From Neobacillus sp. CF12 (GTDB lineage Bacteria; Bacillota; Bacilli; Bacillales; Cytobacillaceae): a stretch of DNA of 64,000 bases. Under the pieces are notes generated by a model that saw nothing but the letters and a program-made list of their open reading frames with translations, was not told where the DNA came from and made no database searches. A program made the translations under genes and the position numbers. Of this stretch, positions 45,685 through 54,630 are shown piece after piece. Position 1 is the first letter of the stretch. Each line of letters starts with the position of its first letter. The stretch is taken from the NCBI RefSeq assembly GCF_030348765.1, contig NZ_JAUCEU010000007.1, positions 434,001 to 498,000 on the forward strand, written 5' to 3'.

Positions 45685-46593
45685 ATGGAAGAAAACGATG
45701 ATAATATAAAATTGCTTTTACCGAAGGAATTCAACTTTGAGGAAAATATAAATTACCTAGCGAGAAGTAGTAACGAGTGTCTTTTCCACATCGAAAAGAA
45801 TCGTGTTTTCAAGGCCATTCCAATTGGAGCAGAAACATTCATTATTGAAGTGTTTTCTGAAGATGATAACTATTTAATCATTCGGTTTTTGGGAGAGGGA
45901 AAACCGACTAGCAAAATAACTCGTGAAGAAGTATCACGGTATGTTCGTGAGTGGTTTGATTTAGACCGGGATATACGTCCCTTTTATTCCATGGCAAACG
46001 AGGATCCCCTGCTTGGTCCGGCTGTGGATTCCTTTTATGGACTTCGTATCATTGGAATTCCTGATTTATTTGAAGCGCTGTGCTGGGGCATCTTGGGACA
46101 GCAAATTAACTTAACTTTTGCTTACACTTTAAAAAGGCGTTTAGTCGAAAAATTTGGCCGGAGTGTCGAACATGAGGGTATCACTTATTGGATATTCCCT
46201 TCACCGGAGGATATTGCGGAATTACCTGTTGAAGAATTAGAAAGCTTGCGCATGACGAAAAAGAAATCCGAATATCTCATTGGCGTTGCTCAACTAATGG
46301 TTGAAGAAAAATTAACAAGAGAAAAGTTATTATATTTAAGTAATCATAAGGATGCCGAGAAAATGTTGGTCAAAATTCGAGGTATTGGTCCGTGGACAGC
46401 CAATTATGTTTTAATGCGTTGTCTTAGATACCCCACCGCTTTTCCGATTGATGATGTAGGTTTGCATAATGCGATTAAACATCAATTAGGTAAAGAAATA
46501 AAACCCTCCAAAGAGGAAATCATGAAGTTGGCAGTGAATTGGAAAAGTTGGGAATCCTATGCAACTTTCTATATGTGGAGATTCCTTTACTAA
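45685..46593 (+). CDS. alkA: DNA-3-methyladenine glycosylase, AlkA type
   Basis: AlkA removes alkylated bases such as 3-methyladenine. The 302-residue protein has the AlkA N-terminal domain, WGILGQQINLTFAYTLKRRL, and the helix-hairpin-helix with catalytic Asp: KIRGIGPWTANYVLMRCL followed by FPIDDVGL. AGAGGT stands before the ATG. It is paired divergently with ogt. A second gene for a DUF3231 protein follows 66 nt later. Confidence 0.94.
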   Translation: MEENDDNIKLLLPKEFNFEENINYLARSSNECLFHIEKNRVFKAIPIGAETFIIEVFSEDDNYLIIRFLGEGKPTSKITREEVSRYVREWFDLDRDIRPFYSMANEDPLLGPAVDSFYGLRIIGIPDLFEALCWGILGQQINLTFAYTLKRRLVEKFGRSVEHEGITYWIFPSPEDIAELPVEELESLRMTKKKSEYLIGVAQLMVEEKLTREKLLYLSNHKDAEKMLVKIRGIGPWTANYVLMRCLRYPTAFPIDDVGLHNAIKHQLGKEIKPSKEEIMKLAVNWKSWESYATFYMWRFLY

Positions 46594-46659
46594 AAACGAA
46601 TAGATTTACATTTGGAGAAAAAACTAGGAGAAACGATTTTACTAAGGAGCAACTATCTA

Positions 46660-47703
46660 ATGAAGACCATAAAGCCAATTAAGATTACCTCTAGACTTAC
46701 GGATCAACCATATGAAAAATTAACATCAGCTGAATTGGGTAAACTTTGGGCTGTCTATATGGGGAATACCATGTCTAAATGTGTTCTTAGTTATTATCTC
46801 CAGCATGTAAATGACAAAGACATTAAAGAAATCCTAAAAAACGCTTTAAATATCAGTAACGATTTTTTAAAAGACATAAAATCTATATTTCAAAGCGAGA
46901 ATTTCCCCATTCCTATTGGCTTTACGGAAGATGACGTTAATTTAGGAGCACCTAGATTATTTGCAGATGAATTTTATCTTCATTATTTGAAATACGCTGC
47001 TAAGGCAGGATTAAGTCTCTACTCCACTGCTATTCCATTAATGCTTAGAAAAGATGTGAGGGATTTTATCCTTAAGTGTAATCAATTAACCACAGATTTG
47101 TTAGTAACCCTTAATAATACATTAAAAGAAAAAGGGTATTTAACGAGACCACCTGTAATTCCGATTCCGGAAAAGGTTGAATTCGTACAAAAGGAAAGTT
47201 ACTTTAATGGTTTCCTAGGCCATGTCCGTCCTCTACATGGTCTGGAGATAGCTCATTTATACGATAATATGGAAAATAACTCCACAAGCAAAGTGTTATT
47301 AATTGGCTTTGGCCAGGTAGCGAAAACGGAAAAGGTTAGAGACTTTATGCATCGCGGAAAAGAAATTACCATGAAACATATTGAAGCATGTAGACATCAA
47401 TTAAACAATGAAGATTTACCTGCACACCCATTGTTAGATGACTTAGTAGAAAACTCAACATTTGCTCCATTTTCAGATAAATTGATGATGTTTCATAAGA
47501 TTGATATGTTCAGCATGAAAATCAGGTCATATGCGAATGCTTTGTCCCTTAACGGGCGGCATGATATAGGTGCAATGTATAGCAAATTTTTATTGGATAT
47601 AGGGCTTTATGTTCAAGATGGTGCCAAGATATTTATTGATGAGGGATGGATGGAACAACCGCCTCAAGCAGTTGACCGTGATGCCATGTCTTCCAATAAA
47701 TAA
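46660..47703 (+). CDS. DUF3231 protein (tandem ferritin-like helical domains)
   Basis: This 347-residue soluble helical protein belongs to DUF3231, common in spore-forming Bacilli and of unknown function. Two repeated halves each start with a conserved Leu-x-x-Leu-W/Ala helix: SAELGKLWAVYMGNTMSKC and GLEIAHLYDNMENNSTSKV. Each half ends near an FTEDDVN or APFSDKLMMFH motif. ATG 46660 has AAGGAG 9 nt upstream; the longer frame from 46612 has none. A paralogue is at 55698-56702. Confidence 0.85.
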   Translation: MKTIKPIKITSRLTDQPYEKLTSAELGKLWAVYMGNTMSKCVLSYYLQHVNDKDIKEILKNALNISNDFLKDIKSIFQSENFPIPIGFTEDDVNLGAPRLFADEFYLHYLKYAAKAGLSLYSTAIPLMLRKDVRDFILKCNQLTTDLLVTLNNTLKEKGYLTRPPVIPIPEKVEFVQKESYFNGFLGHVRPLHGLEIAHLYDNMENNSTSKVLLIGFGQVAKTEKVRDFMHRGKEITMKHIEACRHQLNNEDLPAHPLLDDLVENSTFAPFSDKLMMFHKIDMFSMKIRSYANALSLNGRHDIGAMYSKFLLDIGLYVQDGAKIFIDEGWMEQPPQAVDRDAMSSNK

Positions 47704-47710
47704 CATAAAT

Positions 47711-47742
47711 AAAAGAATGAGCTGCCTGCCCATTCTTTTTTA
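47711..47742. terminator. Bidirectional terminator
   Basis: AAAAGAATG (47711-47719) pairs with CATTCTTTT (47731-47739) between the DUF3231 gene and the convergent VOC gene. Confidence 0.8.
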
Positions 47743-47744
47743 TG

Positions 47745-48098
47745 TTATTTTTCCCAAAGTTCTATCCGTCTTCCCTCTGGATCTGCAATCCAAGTAAAGG
47801 TGCCGAACTCACTCTTCTCAGGTTCCTTAAGTAAAGGAATCCCGTGTTTCTGGAGGTGTTTTAAACATTCATTCATATCTTCAACCTGAAAGTTCAACAT
47901 CACCTGCTGCTCCATTGGAAAATAATCACTATCTTCTTTAAAAAGTGAAAAGATGGTGTCATTTCCTTCTTTAGAAGGAAAGATGGTTCCATTCCATTCG
48001 GTATCCAAAGGTATCCCTAATACCTCTTTATACCATTTTCTTAGTTCAATGATATTACTAGACCTCCAAAAGACTCCACCAAAACCTATTACATTCAT
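47745..48098 (-). CDS. VOC family (glyoxalase/bleomycin-resistance fold) protein
   Basis: This 117-residue protein has the beta-alpha-beta-beta-beta fold of vicinal oxygen chelate proteins. It opens GFGGVFWRSSNIIELRKWYKE and ends TFTWIADPEGRRIELWEK, with the metal Glu in RIELWE. The substrate is unknown. GAGGTG stands before ATG 48098. Confidence 0.85.
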   Translation of the reverse strand: MNVIGFGGVFWRSSNIIELRKWYKEVLGIPLDTEWNGTIFPSKEGNDTIFSLFKEDSDYFPMEQQVMLNFQVEDMNECLKHLQKHGIPLLKEPEKSEFGTFTWIADPEGRRIELWEK

Positions 48099-48445
48099 AC
48101 ACTCACCTCAAATTTCATCTTAGCTATTATTTCTATTTTCAACCTCTTTAATCCTTTATATATTTGTTGTTTTTCATTTTGGATTTTCTAAGTTTGGAAT
48201 GTCGAAGAATGGTCACAAATGATAAACGTCTAAGAAATAATCATTTCCCGCATTTTTTGTGGGAGACTTCTTTATTTTCAAGGGTTTAACCCTATTAACC
48301 TATCATTTACTCATAGGAAAAATAGATTAATATCTATTTGTATAATAGATAAAATGAATTTTATAGAATGAAACTATTCATTATAATCAAGGAAGCAAGG
48401 ACATAACTACAGGAATGACTACAAATTATTGAGGTGGATGGTTTT
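48099..48445. other. Region upstream of the PhnD-type transporter operon
   Basis: These 347 bases hold no convincing ORF. An 8-bp inverted repeat, AAATAGAT-TAAT-ATCTATTT (48320-48339), overlaps a promoter region with TATAAT at 48341-48346, and another ATAGAT half follows. A small hairpin CCCGC/GTGGG lies near 48250. The arrangement suggests a repressor-controlled promoter. Confidence 0.5.
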
Positions 48446-49354
48446 ATGAAAAAAAGGTTATCTGGTATTATTTTATTTATGCTTGTTTTTTTGTTGGCAG
48501 CATGTGGGCAAACTGAAGAAAAATCAACCGATAGTAACGAAGAAAAAGAAGATACAAAAACCGAGGAAGTATTTAAAATTGGTGCGATTCCCGATCAAAA
48601 TGCATCCTTCCTCCAATCAGGTATGGACGCTGTTGCAAAACAGTTAAGTGAGGAAACTGGAATGAAGGTTGAATTTGTCCCTTCTGTTGACTACGCAGCA
48701 TTAGTTACAGGCTTCCAACGAGGTGAAATTCATTTAGCTTGGTTTGGCGGGTTAACGAGTGTACAGGCAAGAAACCTTGTACCTGACGCAGAATCAATCG
48801 TTCAACGTCCACGGGACGCAGAGTTCAAATCAGTATTCATTACTCAAGAAGGCTCAGGGATTAATACATTAGCAGATCTAAAAGGAAAGTCATTTACATT
48901 TGGCAGTGAGAGTTCTACATCAGGACATCTAATGCCACGTTTTTTCTTAGCTGAAGAAGGCATTGATGCTAGCACAGACTTTAACGGGAAACCTAACTTT
49001 TCAGGATCTCACGATACAACATATAAATTAATTGAATCTGGTTCCTTCCAGGCTGGTGCGTTAAACATTTCTGTTTGGGAAGCAGCTGTAAAAGAAGGTA
49101 AAGTAGATACAAACAAAGTGAAAGTATTCTATACTACACCAGATTATTATGATTATAACTGGACGATCAATAGCAATGTTGAAGAGGTATTTGGAGAAGA
49201 TGCGAAGCAAAAAGTAAAAGACTCCCTTCTTTCTATGCCAGGAGATTCAAAAGAGATTGCTGATTTGTTCCAAACAGATAAATTTATTGAAACAACAAAT
49301 GATAACTATAAAAAAATCGAAAAAGTAGCGAAAGAATTAGAGATTATTAAGTAG
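48446..49354 (+). CDS. PhnD-like substrate-binding lipoprotein (phosphonate or selenium-oxyanion type)
   Basis: This is a lipid-anchored binding protein of 302 residues for a PhnCDE-type importer. The lipobox is FLLAACGQ, and after an acidic spacer the PhnD-type domain begins FKIGAIPDQNASFLQSGMDA. It continues with WFGGLTSVQARNLV and FGSESSTSGHLMPRFFL, the anion-binding Ser/Thr cluster. PhnD relatives bind phosphonate or phosphite; one subfamily co-occurs with selenium use and is annotated as a putative selenate transporter. Four selenoprotein genes in this window make that reading attractive, but unproven. Start chosen by GAGGTGG upstream. Confidence 0.85.
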   Translation: MKKRLSGIILFMLVFLLAACGQTEEKSTDSNEEKEDTKTEEVFKIGAIPDQNASFLQSGMDAVAKQLSEETGMKVEFVPSVDYAALVTGFQRGEIHLAWFGGLTSVQARNLVPDAESIVQRPRDAEFKSVFITQEGSGINTLADLKGKSFTFGSESSTSGHLMPRFFLAEEGIDASTDFNGKPNFSGSHDTTYKLIESGSFQAGALNISVWEAAVKEGKVDTNKVKVFYTTPDYYDYNWTINSNVEEVFGEDAKQKVKDSLLSMPGDSKEIADLFQTDKFIETTNDNYKKIEKVAKELEIIK

Positions 49355-49367
49355 TAGGTGTTGATAT

Positions 49368-50120
49368 ATGTCATCAAAAACGATGATTGAAGCAAAAAAC
49401 ATATCTAAACATTTTGAGCGGAAGATAGCCTTATCTTCCCTTTCTTTTTCTATTAAACAAGGTGAATTGGTTGCCTTAATTGGACCTAGCGGCGCTGGAA
49501 AAACGACTTTATTGAATTCCATTGCCGGCCTTATTCCTCTTCAAAGCGGCGAGCTCCTAATCGACAGTCTTCCTCTAACCGAATACAAACGAGGCAAAGT
49601 GTTCGCGAAAAAAATTGGCGTCATCCGCCAGCAATTCGATTTAATTGGACCTCTTGCGGTTATTCATAATGTTTTGGCAGGCAAATTATCAGAGTGGGGA
49701 TTAATTAAATCACTTTTTTCACTTCTAATACCGCAAGAAAAAGAAACTGCCCTTTCTGCACTTGAAAGAGTCGGGTTAGCAGATAAACTTTACGAAATAA
49801 CAGCCACCTTGTCAGGCGGTGAACAGCAGCGTGTGGCAATGGCTAGATTAATGGTCCAGAACCCAGAAATCATTCTTGCAGACGAACCAGTAGCATCACT
49901 TGACCCTGCTCGTGCAGACGATGTGCTGTCTATATTGACAAAAATAGTTACAGAGGAAAATCAGACATTACTTGCTAGTCTGCATTCAGTTGAATACGCA
50001 CGGAAATACTTTACGAGAATCATTTCTCTTAAAAATGGCGAAATCTTTTTTGATTTGCCAACTGAAAAAGTAAGTGATGAACTGATAAATGAGCTTTATC
50101 AGCTAAAGGAGCAAGAGTAA
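49368..50120 (+). CDS. ABC transporter ATPase, PhnC-like
   Basis: This is the ATPase of the importer, 250 residues. Walker A GPSGAGKTT, signature LSGGEQQRVAMARL and Walker B IILADEPVASLDP are all intact. It follows the binding-protein gene by 13 nt and precedes the permease gene by 1 nt, so the three form one operon. The substrate is set by the binding protein. Confidence 0.93.
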   Translation: MSSKTMIEAKNISKHFERKIALSSLSFSIKQGELVALIGPSGAGKTTLLNSIAGLIPLQSGELLIDSLPLTEYKRGKVFAKKIGVIRQQFDLIGPLAVIHNVLAGKLSEWGLIKSLFSLLIPQEKETALSALERVGLADKLYEITATLSGGEQQRVAMARLMVQNPEIILADEPVASLDPARADDVLSILTKIVTEENQTLLASLHSVEYARKYFTRIISLKNGEIFFDLPTEKVSDELINELYQLKEQE

Positions 50121-50121
50121 A

Positions 50122-51759
50122 ATGATGAAGTTGCTCCCCTCCCTTCAATTGCATAAAAGATTCATCCTTACTTTACTGTTGCTTGCGGTTTTTGTTTGGA
50201 GCCTTACCTCTATTTATTGGAACGCTGAGTTATTCCATGCTGGCGGTATCCCTACAATGCTGCAGATAGTTGAAGGCTTAATACAACCCAATCTGGAACC
50301 CGGGTTACTATTAGTCGGTTTAGAATCGGCTTGGGTTACGCTTGCCTATGCTGTTGCAGGAATGTCGCTAGCCATTGTGTATGCTTTTATTGTAGGCGTT
50401 CTTGCATCTGGTACGTTAACTTCTAGCAAATTTTCGCGTATTATTTCTAAAGTTTTTTTTCGAGGCATACTAGGTTTTACTCGTTCGATACATGAATTAA
50501 TTTGGGCATGGCTTTTTGTGGCAGCGGTTGGATTATCCCCCTATGCCGCTATCTTTGCACTGGCAATTCCTTACGGTGGTATACTTGGACGAATTTTTGC
50601 AGATATGTTAAATGATGTTCCCGAACAGCCTATTATCGCCTTAAAAGCGGCAGGTTCTTCCCGACTTCAAACATTGGTTTACGGTTACCTCCCCTTGGTT
50701 TGGGCGGATTTTATAAGTTATACGATGTACCGGTTTGAATGTGCGATTCGGTCTTCCGCCATTATGAGTTTTGTTGGCTTAGGTGGACTTGGATTTCAAA
50801 TTCAATTGGCTCTCGCGGATTTAAAATATGATGCTGTTTGGACATTTGTCTTCTTCTTAATTGCACTTGTGATATTTGTTGACGGCTGGAGTCATTTGGT
50901 CCGTAAGGGATTAATGAATCATAAACGAAAAAAGGGCTTTGGTTCAGGCTGGATGTCTGTTCTCATTGCCGCATTGTTAATAGCGTGTTCCTGGGTTTAT
51001 ATTTGGATAGGTGAAAATGCTAGCTTGTCTGAGTTATTATCGGAAAGAAATATCGACTATGCCAAAAAGTTTTTCGGTGGCCTCCTTGGGATCAACGAAG
51101 ATAATCCTGCCTTTCTTAATGGAGAAAGTTGGGCACTTGTGTTAAAACTGACATTGGAGACTCTAGAAATGAGTATTATGGCAATTGGATTTTCCACCAT
51201 TGTCGCTTTCATTACTGTCATTCCCGCCGCAAGAAACATCGCAAGTGGAAGTCTAACACTAAAAAAGACATGGTATAATTGGCCGTTATTTGCTTTCATC
51301 CGACTTCTTTATATCTTTTCACGTTCTGTTCCGGAGTTAGTCTGGGCGATGATGATTATCTTTATTTTTAAACCTGGAATCTTACCGGGTGCATTAGCTC
51401 TCGCTCTTCACAACTTTGGAATTCTCGGTAAACTATGGGCAGAGGTTATTGAAGATATGGACCCTAGACCTATCAGAAACCTTGCAACTGCAGGTGCTTC
51501 AAAAATAGAAATTCTCTTTTACGGAATTCTACCAATTGTTCTACCGAGATTTCTTACCTATATTCTATATAGGTGGGAGGTAATTATGAGAACAACAATC
51601 GTTGTGGGGTTTGTAGGTGCAGGTGGCCTGGGGATGGACTTTAAGCTTGCCATGAGTTATTTTAACTATACACAGATTACGTTATTATTATTGTGTTATA
51701 TGATTCTTGTCATCATTGCAGACTTTGCATCTGAAACCACTAGGAAAACTGTAAAATAA
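50122..51759 (+). CDS. Fused PhnE-type ABC permease
   Basis: This 545-residue membrane protein contains two PhnE-like permease domains in one chain. Each half has the EAA loop contacting the ATPase (near AIPYGGILGRIFADMLND and ALHNFGILGKLWAEVIED, followed by ALKAAGSSRLQTLVYG and NLATAGASKIEILFYG). The fusion gives the heterodimer-like channel usually made by PhnE1 and PhnE2. AAGGAG stands before ATG 50122. Confidence 0.92.
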   Translation: MMKLLPSLQLHKRFILTLLLLAVFVWSLTSIYWNAELFHAGGIPTMLQIVEGLIQPNLEPGLLLVGLESAWVTLAYAVAGMSLAIVYAFIVGVLASGTLTSSKFSRIISKVFFRGILGFTRSIHELIWAWLFVAAVGLSPYAAIFALAIPYGGILGRIFADMLNDVPEQPIIALKAAGSSRLQTLVYGYLPLVWADFISYTMYRFECAIRSSAIMSFVGLGGLGFQIQLALADLKYDAVWTFVFFLIALVIFVDGWSHLVRKGLMNHKRKKGFGSGWMSVLIAALLIACSWVYIWIGENASLSELLSERNIDYAKKFFGGLLGINEDNPAFLNGESWALVLKLTLETLEMSIMAIGFSTIVAFITVIPAARNIASGSLTLKKTWYNWPLFAFIRLLYIFSRSVPELVWAMMIIFIFKPGILPGALALALHNFGILGKLWAEVIEDMDPRPIRNLATAGASKIEILFYGILPIVLPRFLTYILYRWEVIMRTTIVVGFVGAGGLGMDFKLAMSYFNYTQITLLLLCYMILVIIADFASETTRKTVK

Positions 51760-51796
51760 GAGCACATGTCCCTATGACTTGTGCTTTTTTTATGGA
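51760..51796 (+). terminator. Terminator of transporter operon
   Basis: An AGCACA/TGTGCT hairpin with inner pairing is followed by seven T, just after the stop. Confidence 0.8.
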
Positions 51797-52024
51797 TTTC
51801 ATCCTGCTATTAATCTGCTAGCGATTGATAGAAAAGTGCTACATTGATGATATGGTTATATTTGATTCCTCTTGGGCATTTTTCAAAATAATATTAAATA
51901 AAAAACCCAAATGCTTGTATTAGATTCATGTTTTCTATTATCCTAAGCATAGCAGACAAAATTTGCATTAAAAATAATACATAAGGATTTTGAACTGTTC
52001 AGATCACATAGGAGTTGGAGTTAT

Positions 52025-53191
52025 TTGGAAACAAAAAGAGCTTTACCTATTTTATTTTTAGTTATGTTTTTAGTGATGATTGGTTTTGGAATCATCATTC
52101 CTGTGCTACCTTTTTATGCTGAAGAAATGGGAGCCTCCCCTACTCAACTAGGATTATTAATGGCTGTTTATTCAATGATGCAGCTTATTTTTGCACCATT
52201 TTGGGGTAAATTATCAGATCGGATTGGGCGTAAACCAATCATGATGATTGGTATTGCTGGGTTATCGTTATCCTTCTTCATGCAGGCAATGGCTACCGAA
52301 CTTTGGATGTTGTTTGCGGCAAGAATCATTGGCGGATTATTATCTTCTGCTAATATGCCCACCGCAATGGCATATGTTGCTGATATAACCACACCAGAAA
52401 ATCGTGGAAAAGGAATGGGTATTGTAGGAGCGGCAGTTGGTCTTGGCTTTGTTTTTGGACCAGCCATAGGTGGAATATTTTCAAAATCAAGCATGAGCAT
52501 GCCTTTTTATTTAGCAGGTACTTCTTCCTTAATTACACTAGTTATTATTTTCTTTTTATTAAAAGAATCTTTGCAAAAAAATAATGCTGATGATAATCAA
52601 AGCATTAAGCAATCGCGATGGAAGGCATTTTCAGGTCCTGCATCCGTATTGTTTTTATTACAACTTTTAATTTCTCTTTCATTATCTGGCTTAGAAGCAA
52701 CCTTTGCCTATTTCGCTGCCAAAAGAGCTGGATTAGGGGCTATTCAACTAGGATATATATTCATGATAATGGGATTTGCTGGTGCGATGGTACAGGGCGG
52801 TATGGTTGGAAGGTTAACAAAGAAGTATGGTGAAGGAAAAGTAATCCAAGGTGGAATTATAGTTTCAGCAATTGGTTTTGCTTTAATCCTGTTGGTAGAC
52901 AGTTTTACAACTGCTGCTATATTTTTATCTATCTTCGGTATAGGAAATGGCGTCATTCGGCCGAGTGTCTCTTCCCTGCTGACAAAAACAACAGATGCCG
53001 GCCATGGAAGTGCAACTGGTCTGCTGTCTTCCTTTGACTCACTAGGCCGAATTGTTGGCCCGCCTCTTGGCGGGTGGTTATTCTCTCTTTCCATTGGATT
53101 ACCTTATATTTCTGGAGCAATCATTTCTGTCATAGCCTTTGTACTGTATCAATTTTATCGGTCCAAAGCTTTAATCTTAAAAACAAATTAG
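52025..53191 (+). CDS. MFS drug-efflux-type transporter (DHA1/TetA-like)
   Basis: This 388-residue protein has 12 membrane segments. The family loop 2-3 motif is GKLSDRIGRKPIMMIG, and motif C is GAAVGLGFVFGPAIGGIF, marking a drug:H+ antiporter-1 exporter. The substrate is not predictable. It begins at TTG 52025, with AGGAGTTGGAG upstream. Confidence 0.87.
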   Translation: METKRALPILFLVMFLVMIGFGIIIPVLPFYAEEMGASPTQLGLLMAVYSMMQLIFAPFWGKLSDRIGRKPIMMIGIAGLSLSFFMQAMATELWMLFAARIIGGLLSSANMPTAMAYVADITTPENRGKGMGIVGAAVGLGFVFGPAIGGIFSKSSMSMPFYLAGTSSLITLVIIFFLLKESLQKNNADDNQSIKQSRWKAFSGPASVLFLLQLLISLSLSGLEATFAYFAAKRAGLGAIQLGYIFMIMGFAGAMVQGGMVGRLTKKYGEGKVIQGGIIVSAIGFALILLVDSFTTAAIFLSIFGIGNGVIRPSVSSLLTKTTDAGHGSATGLLSSFDSLGRIVGPPLGGWLFSLSIGLPYISGAIISVIAFVLYQFYRSKALILKTN

Positions 53192-53257
53192 CATATGTCA
53201 TTAGGACATGCATAAGATAGGTTACGAGGATGTACTTGTTAAAGGAGTCGAGCGAAA

Positions 53258-53584
53258 ATGAAAATAATTTCTCATTTCACGACGTTTTTATTCCTGTGTA
53301 TCATTGTTGCACTTGTTGCCTATCTCGATTCACCGTATTCATTTATTCATAGTGGCTATTCCTACTCGACGATTAGTGAGCCAGCAGTGGCAAAGCCTGT
53401 AGATGTGGAACCACCAACAGATGTTCCGGTATTAGAGAATAGGCTTGATAGCGTTCAAAGAATGGACGGTTATTATGTGGAAATCTATCAGGAATACGAA
53501 GTTTATTACGATGAAAAAGGAAACGTTGTTAAAAGAGATCCTACTTCTAAAACAGAAAGTGTTCGGTATTGGGATGAAAACTAA
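53258..53584 (+). CDS. Hypothetical exported or membrane-anchored protein
   Basis: This 108-residue protein has one N-terminal hydrophobic segment (FTTFLFLCIIVALVAYL) that may be a signal peptide or anchor. A Pro-rich spacer (AKPVDVEPPTDVPVL) and a Tyr-rich tail (YYVEIYQEYEVYYDEKG) follow. No domain recognised. AAAGGAG is 12 nt upstream of the ATG. A terminator follows. Confidence 0.65.
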   Translation: MKIISHFTTFLFLCIIVALVAYLDSPYSFIHSGYSYSTISEPAVAKPVDVEPPTDVPVLENRLDSVQRMDGYYVEIYQEYEVYYDEKGNVVKRDPTSKTESVRYWDEN

Positions 53585-53598
53585 AATGGAACAATAAG

Positions 53599-53632
53599 AA
53601 AGCTGTCGAGTTGCCTTCGACAGCTTTTTTAT
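53599..53632 (+). terminator. Terminator of exported-protein gene
   Basis: AAAGCTGTCGA pairs with TCGACAGCTTT, followed by a T run. Confidence 0.9.
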
Positions 53633-53635
53633 TTT

Positions 53636-53731
53636 AGCTCTTTTCTTAGACTTTGTTGCTTTTTGTAACAAAAAATAATGATTGTGCTGTGTTCTTCCGG
53701 AAATCAGCATAAATTTATTAAGAAAAGAGCT
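53636..53731. repeat. Inverted repeat element
   Basis: A 96-bp element is bounded by a perfect 13-bp inverted repeat. A small GTTGC/GTAAC hairpin lies inside. No transposase or ORF is present. It might be a MITE-like or intergenic repeat; its copy number cannot be judged from one window. Confidence 0.5.
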
Positions 53732-53875
53732 TGCAAACTAAATTCGAAAGGCGAAAAATAAAGATTTCCACGTTAAAATCGGCTTTAAGATTTTAACAAC
53801 AATCGTTACGAAAATAGCCTTTATTTAAGAAACGGATGCATCCATAAGGTATTCCCTGAAAAGGAGATAAATAAT

Positions 53876-53914
53876 ATGAAAGAAATTCATGATTTATATT
53901 GTAAACAGAACTAA
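53876..53914 (+). CDS. Possible 12-codon peptide
   Basis: AAAAGGAGATAAATAAT precedes ATG and encodes MKEIHDLYCKQN before TAA. The RBS is better than that of many real genes here, yet the product is very short. It lies 112 nt before a VOC gene and might be a leader or a remnant. Confidence 0.3.
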   Translation: MKEIHDLYCKQN

Positions 53915-54025
53915 TGTTCCTATATAATAGTTTTATCAACTATGTGTAAACTCCACCAATTTTGAGCAATAATAATTTGGAGCAAAAAGTAACTTATTTT
54001 ATTTGTTGAAGGAGACCGGAAGAGA

Positions 54026-54430
54026 ATGATTAAACCGTACTTATTGTTTAACAGAGAATGCGACGAGGCTTTTAAATGGTATCAAAAAGCTTTTGAAGGA
54101 GAAATGGTTGCGATTCAAAAATATGGAGATATGCCGCCAAATCCTGATTTCCCTGTTTCTGAAAGCGATAAAAACCTAGTTTTACATGCGGAATTGAAAA
54201 TAACAGAATCAGGATATATTATGGGTTCTGATTATCAACAAGATTTACAAGCTGCTGGGAAAGTGTGTATTAGTGTGGAGCTTAATTCTGAGGAACATGC
54301 AATGAACGCATGGAACGTCCTTAAAGATGGCGGAACCGTGCATAATGATCTTCAACCAACTTTCTTCGCTAAGCTTCATGGTTCTTTAATGGACAAATAT
54401 GGTATTACTTGGATGTTTACAGTTAGTTAG
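54026..54430 (+). CDS. VOC family protein, PhnB-like
   Basis: This 134-residue protein is a single-domain relative of the PhnB/3-demethylubiquinone methyltransferase-like VOC family. It opens IKPYLLFNRECDEAFKWYQKAF and carries KYGDMPPNPDFPV and the ending DKYGITWMFTVS. These proteins have no settled function. GAAGGAGACC precedes the ATG. Confidence 0.87.
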   Translation: MIKPYLLFNRECDEAFKWYQKAFEGEMVAIQKYGDMPPNPDFPVSESDKNLVLHAELKITESGYIMGSDYQQDLQAAGKVCISVELNSEEHAMNAWNVLKDGGTVHNDLQPTFFAKLHGSLMDKYGITWMFTVS

Positions 54431-54439
54431 GTCCACAAT

Positions 54440-54470
54440 AGGCTTCCCGAAAATGGGAAGCCTTTGTTAT
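54440..54470 (+). terminator. Terminator of VOC gene
   Basis: AGGCTTCCC pairs with GGGAAGCCT across a 6-nt loop, followed by TTGTTATTT. Confidence 0.8.
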
Positions 54471-54630
54471 TTATCTTTGATCTTAAGAAGTCTTGATCTA
54501 ATAGTAGAAACCCCTGCGAGATTTCAAGAGTGCTAAATTTTCTGTTTTAGTTCCAACCACCAATTTGACTTCTGCCAGAATATTCATTGGTAATTTAAGA
54601 AAAACTATTGTTATATGGAGGTGAAATATA

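Larger units (their letters stand above)
53585..54025. other. Intergenic region with long inverted repeat and hairpins
   Basis: After a terminator (53599-53632) comes a perfect 13-bp inverted repeat, AGCTCTTTTCTTA (53636-53648) and TAAGAAAAGAGCT (53719-53731), enclosing 70 bases. A 9-bp hairpin, GTTAAAATC (53772-53780) with GATTTTAAC (53789-53797), follows. A mini-ORF with a good RBS stands at 53876-53914. No larger gene was seen. The long repeat could be a small non-autonomous element or a structured RNA. Confidence 0.6.
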
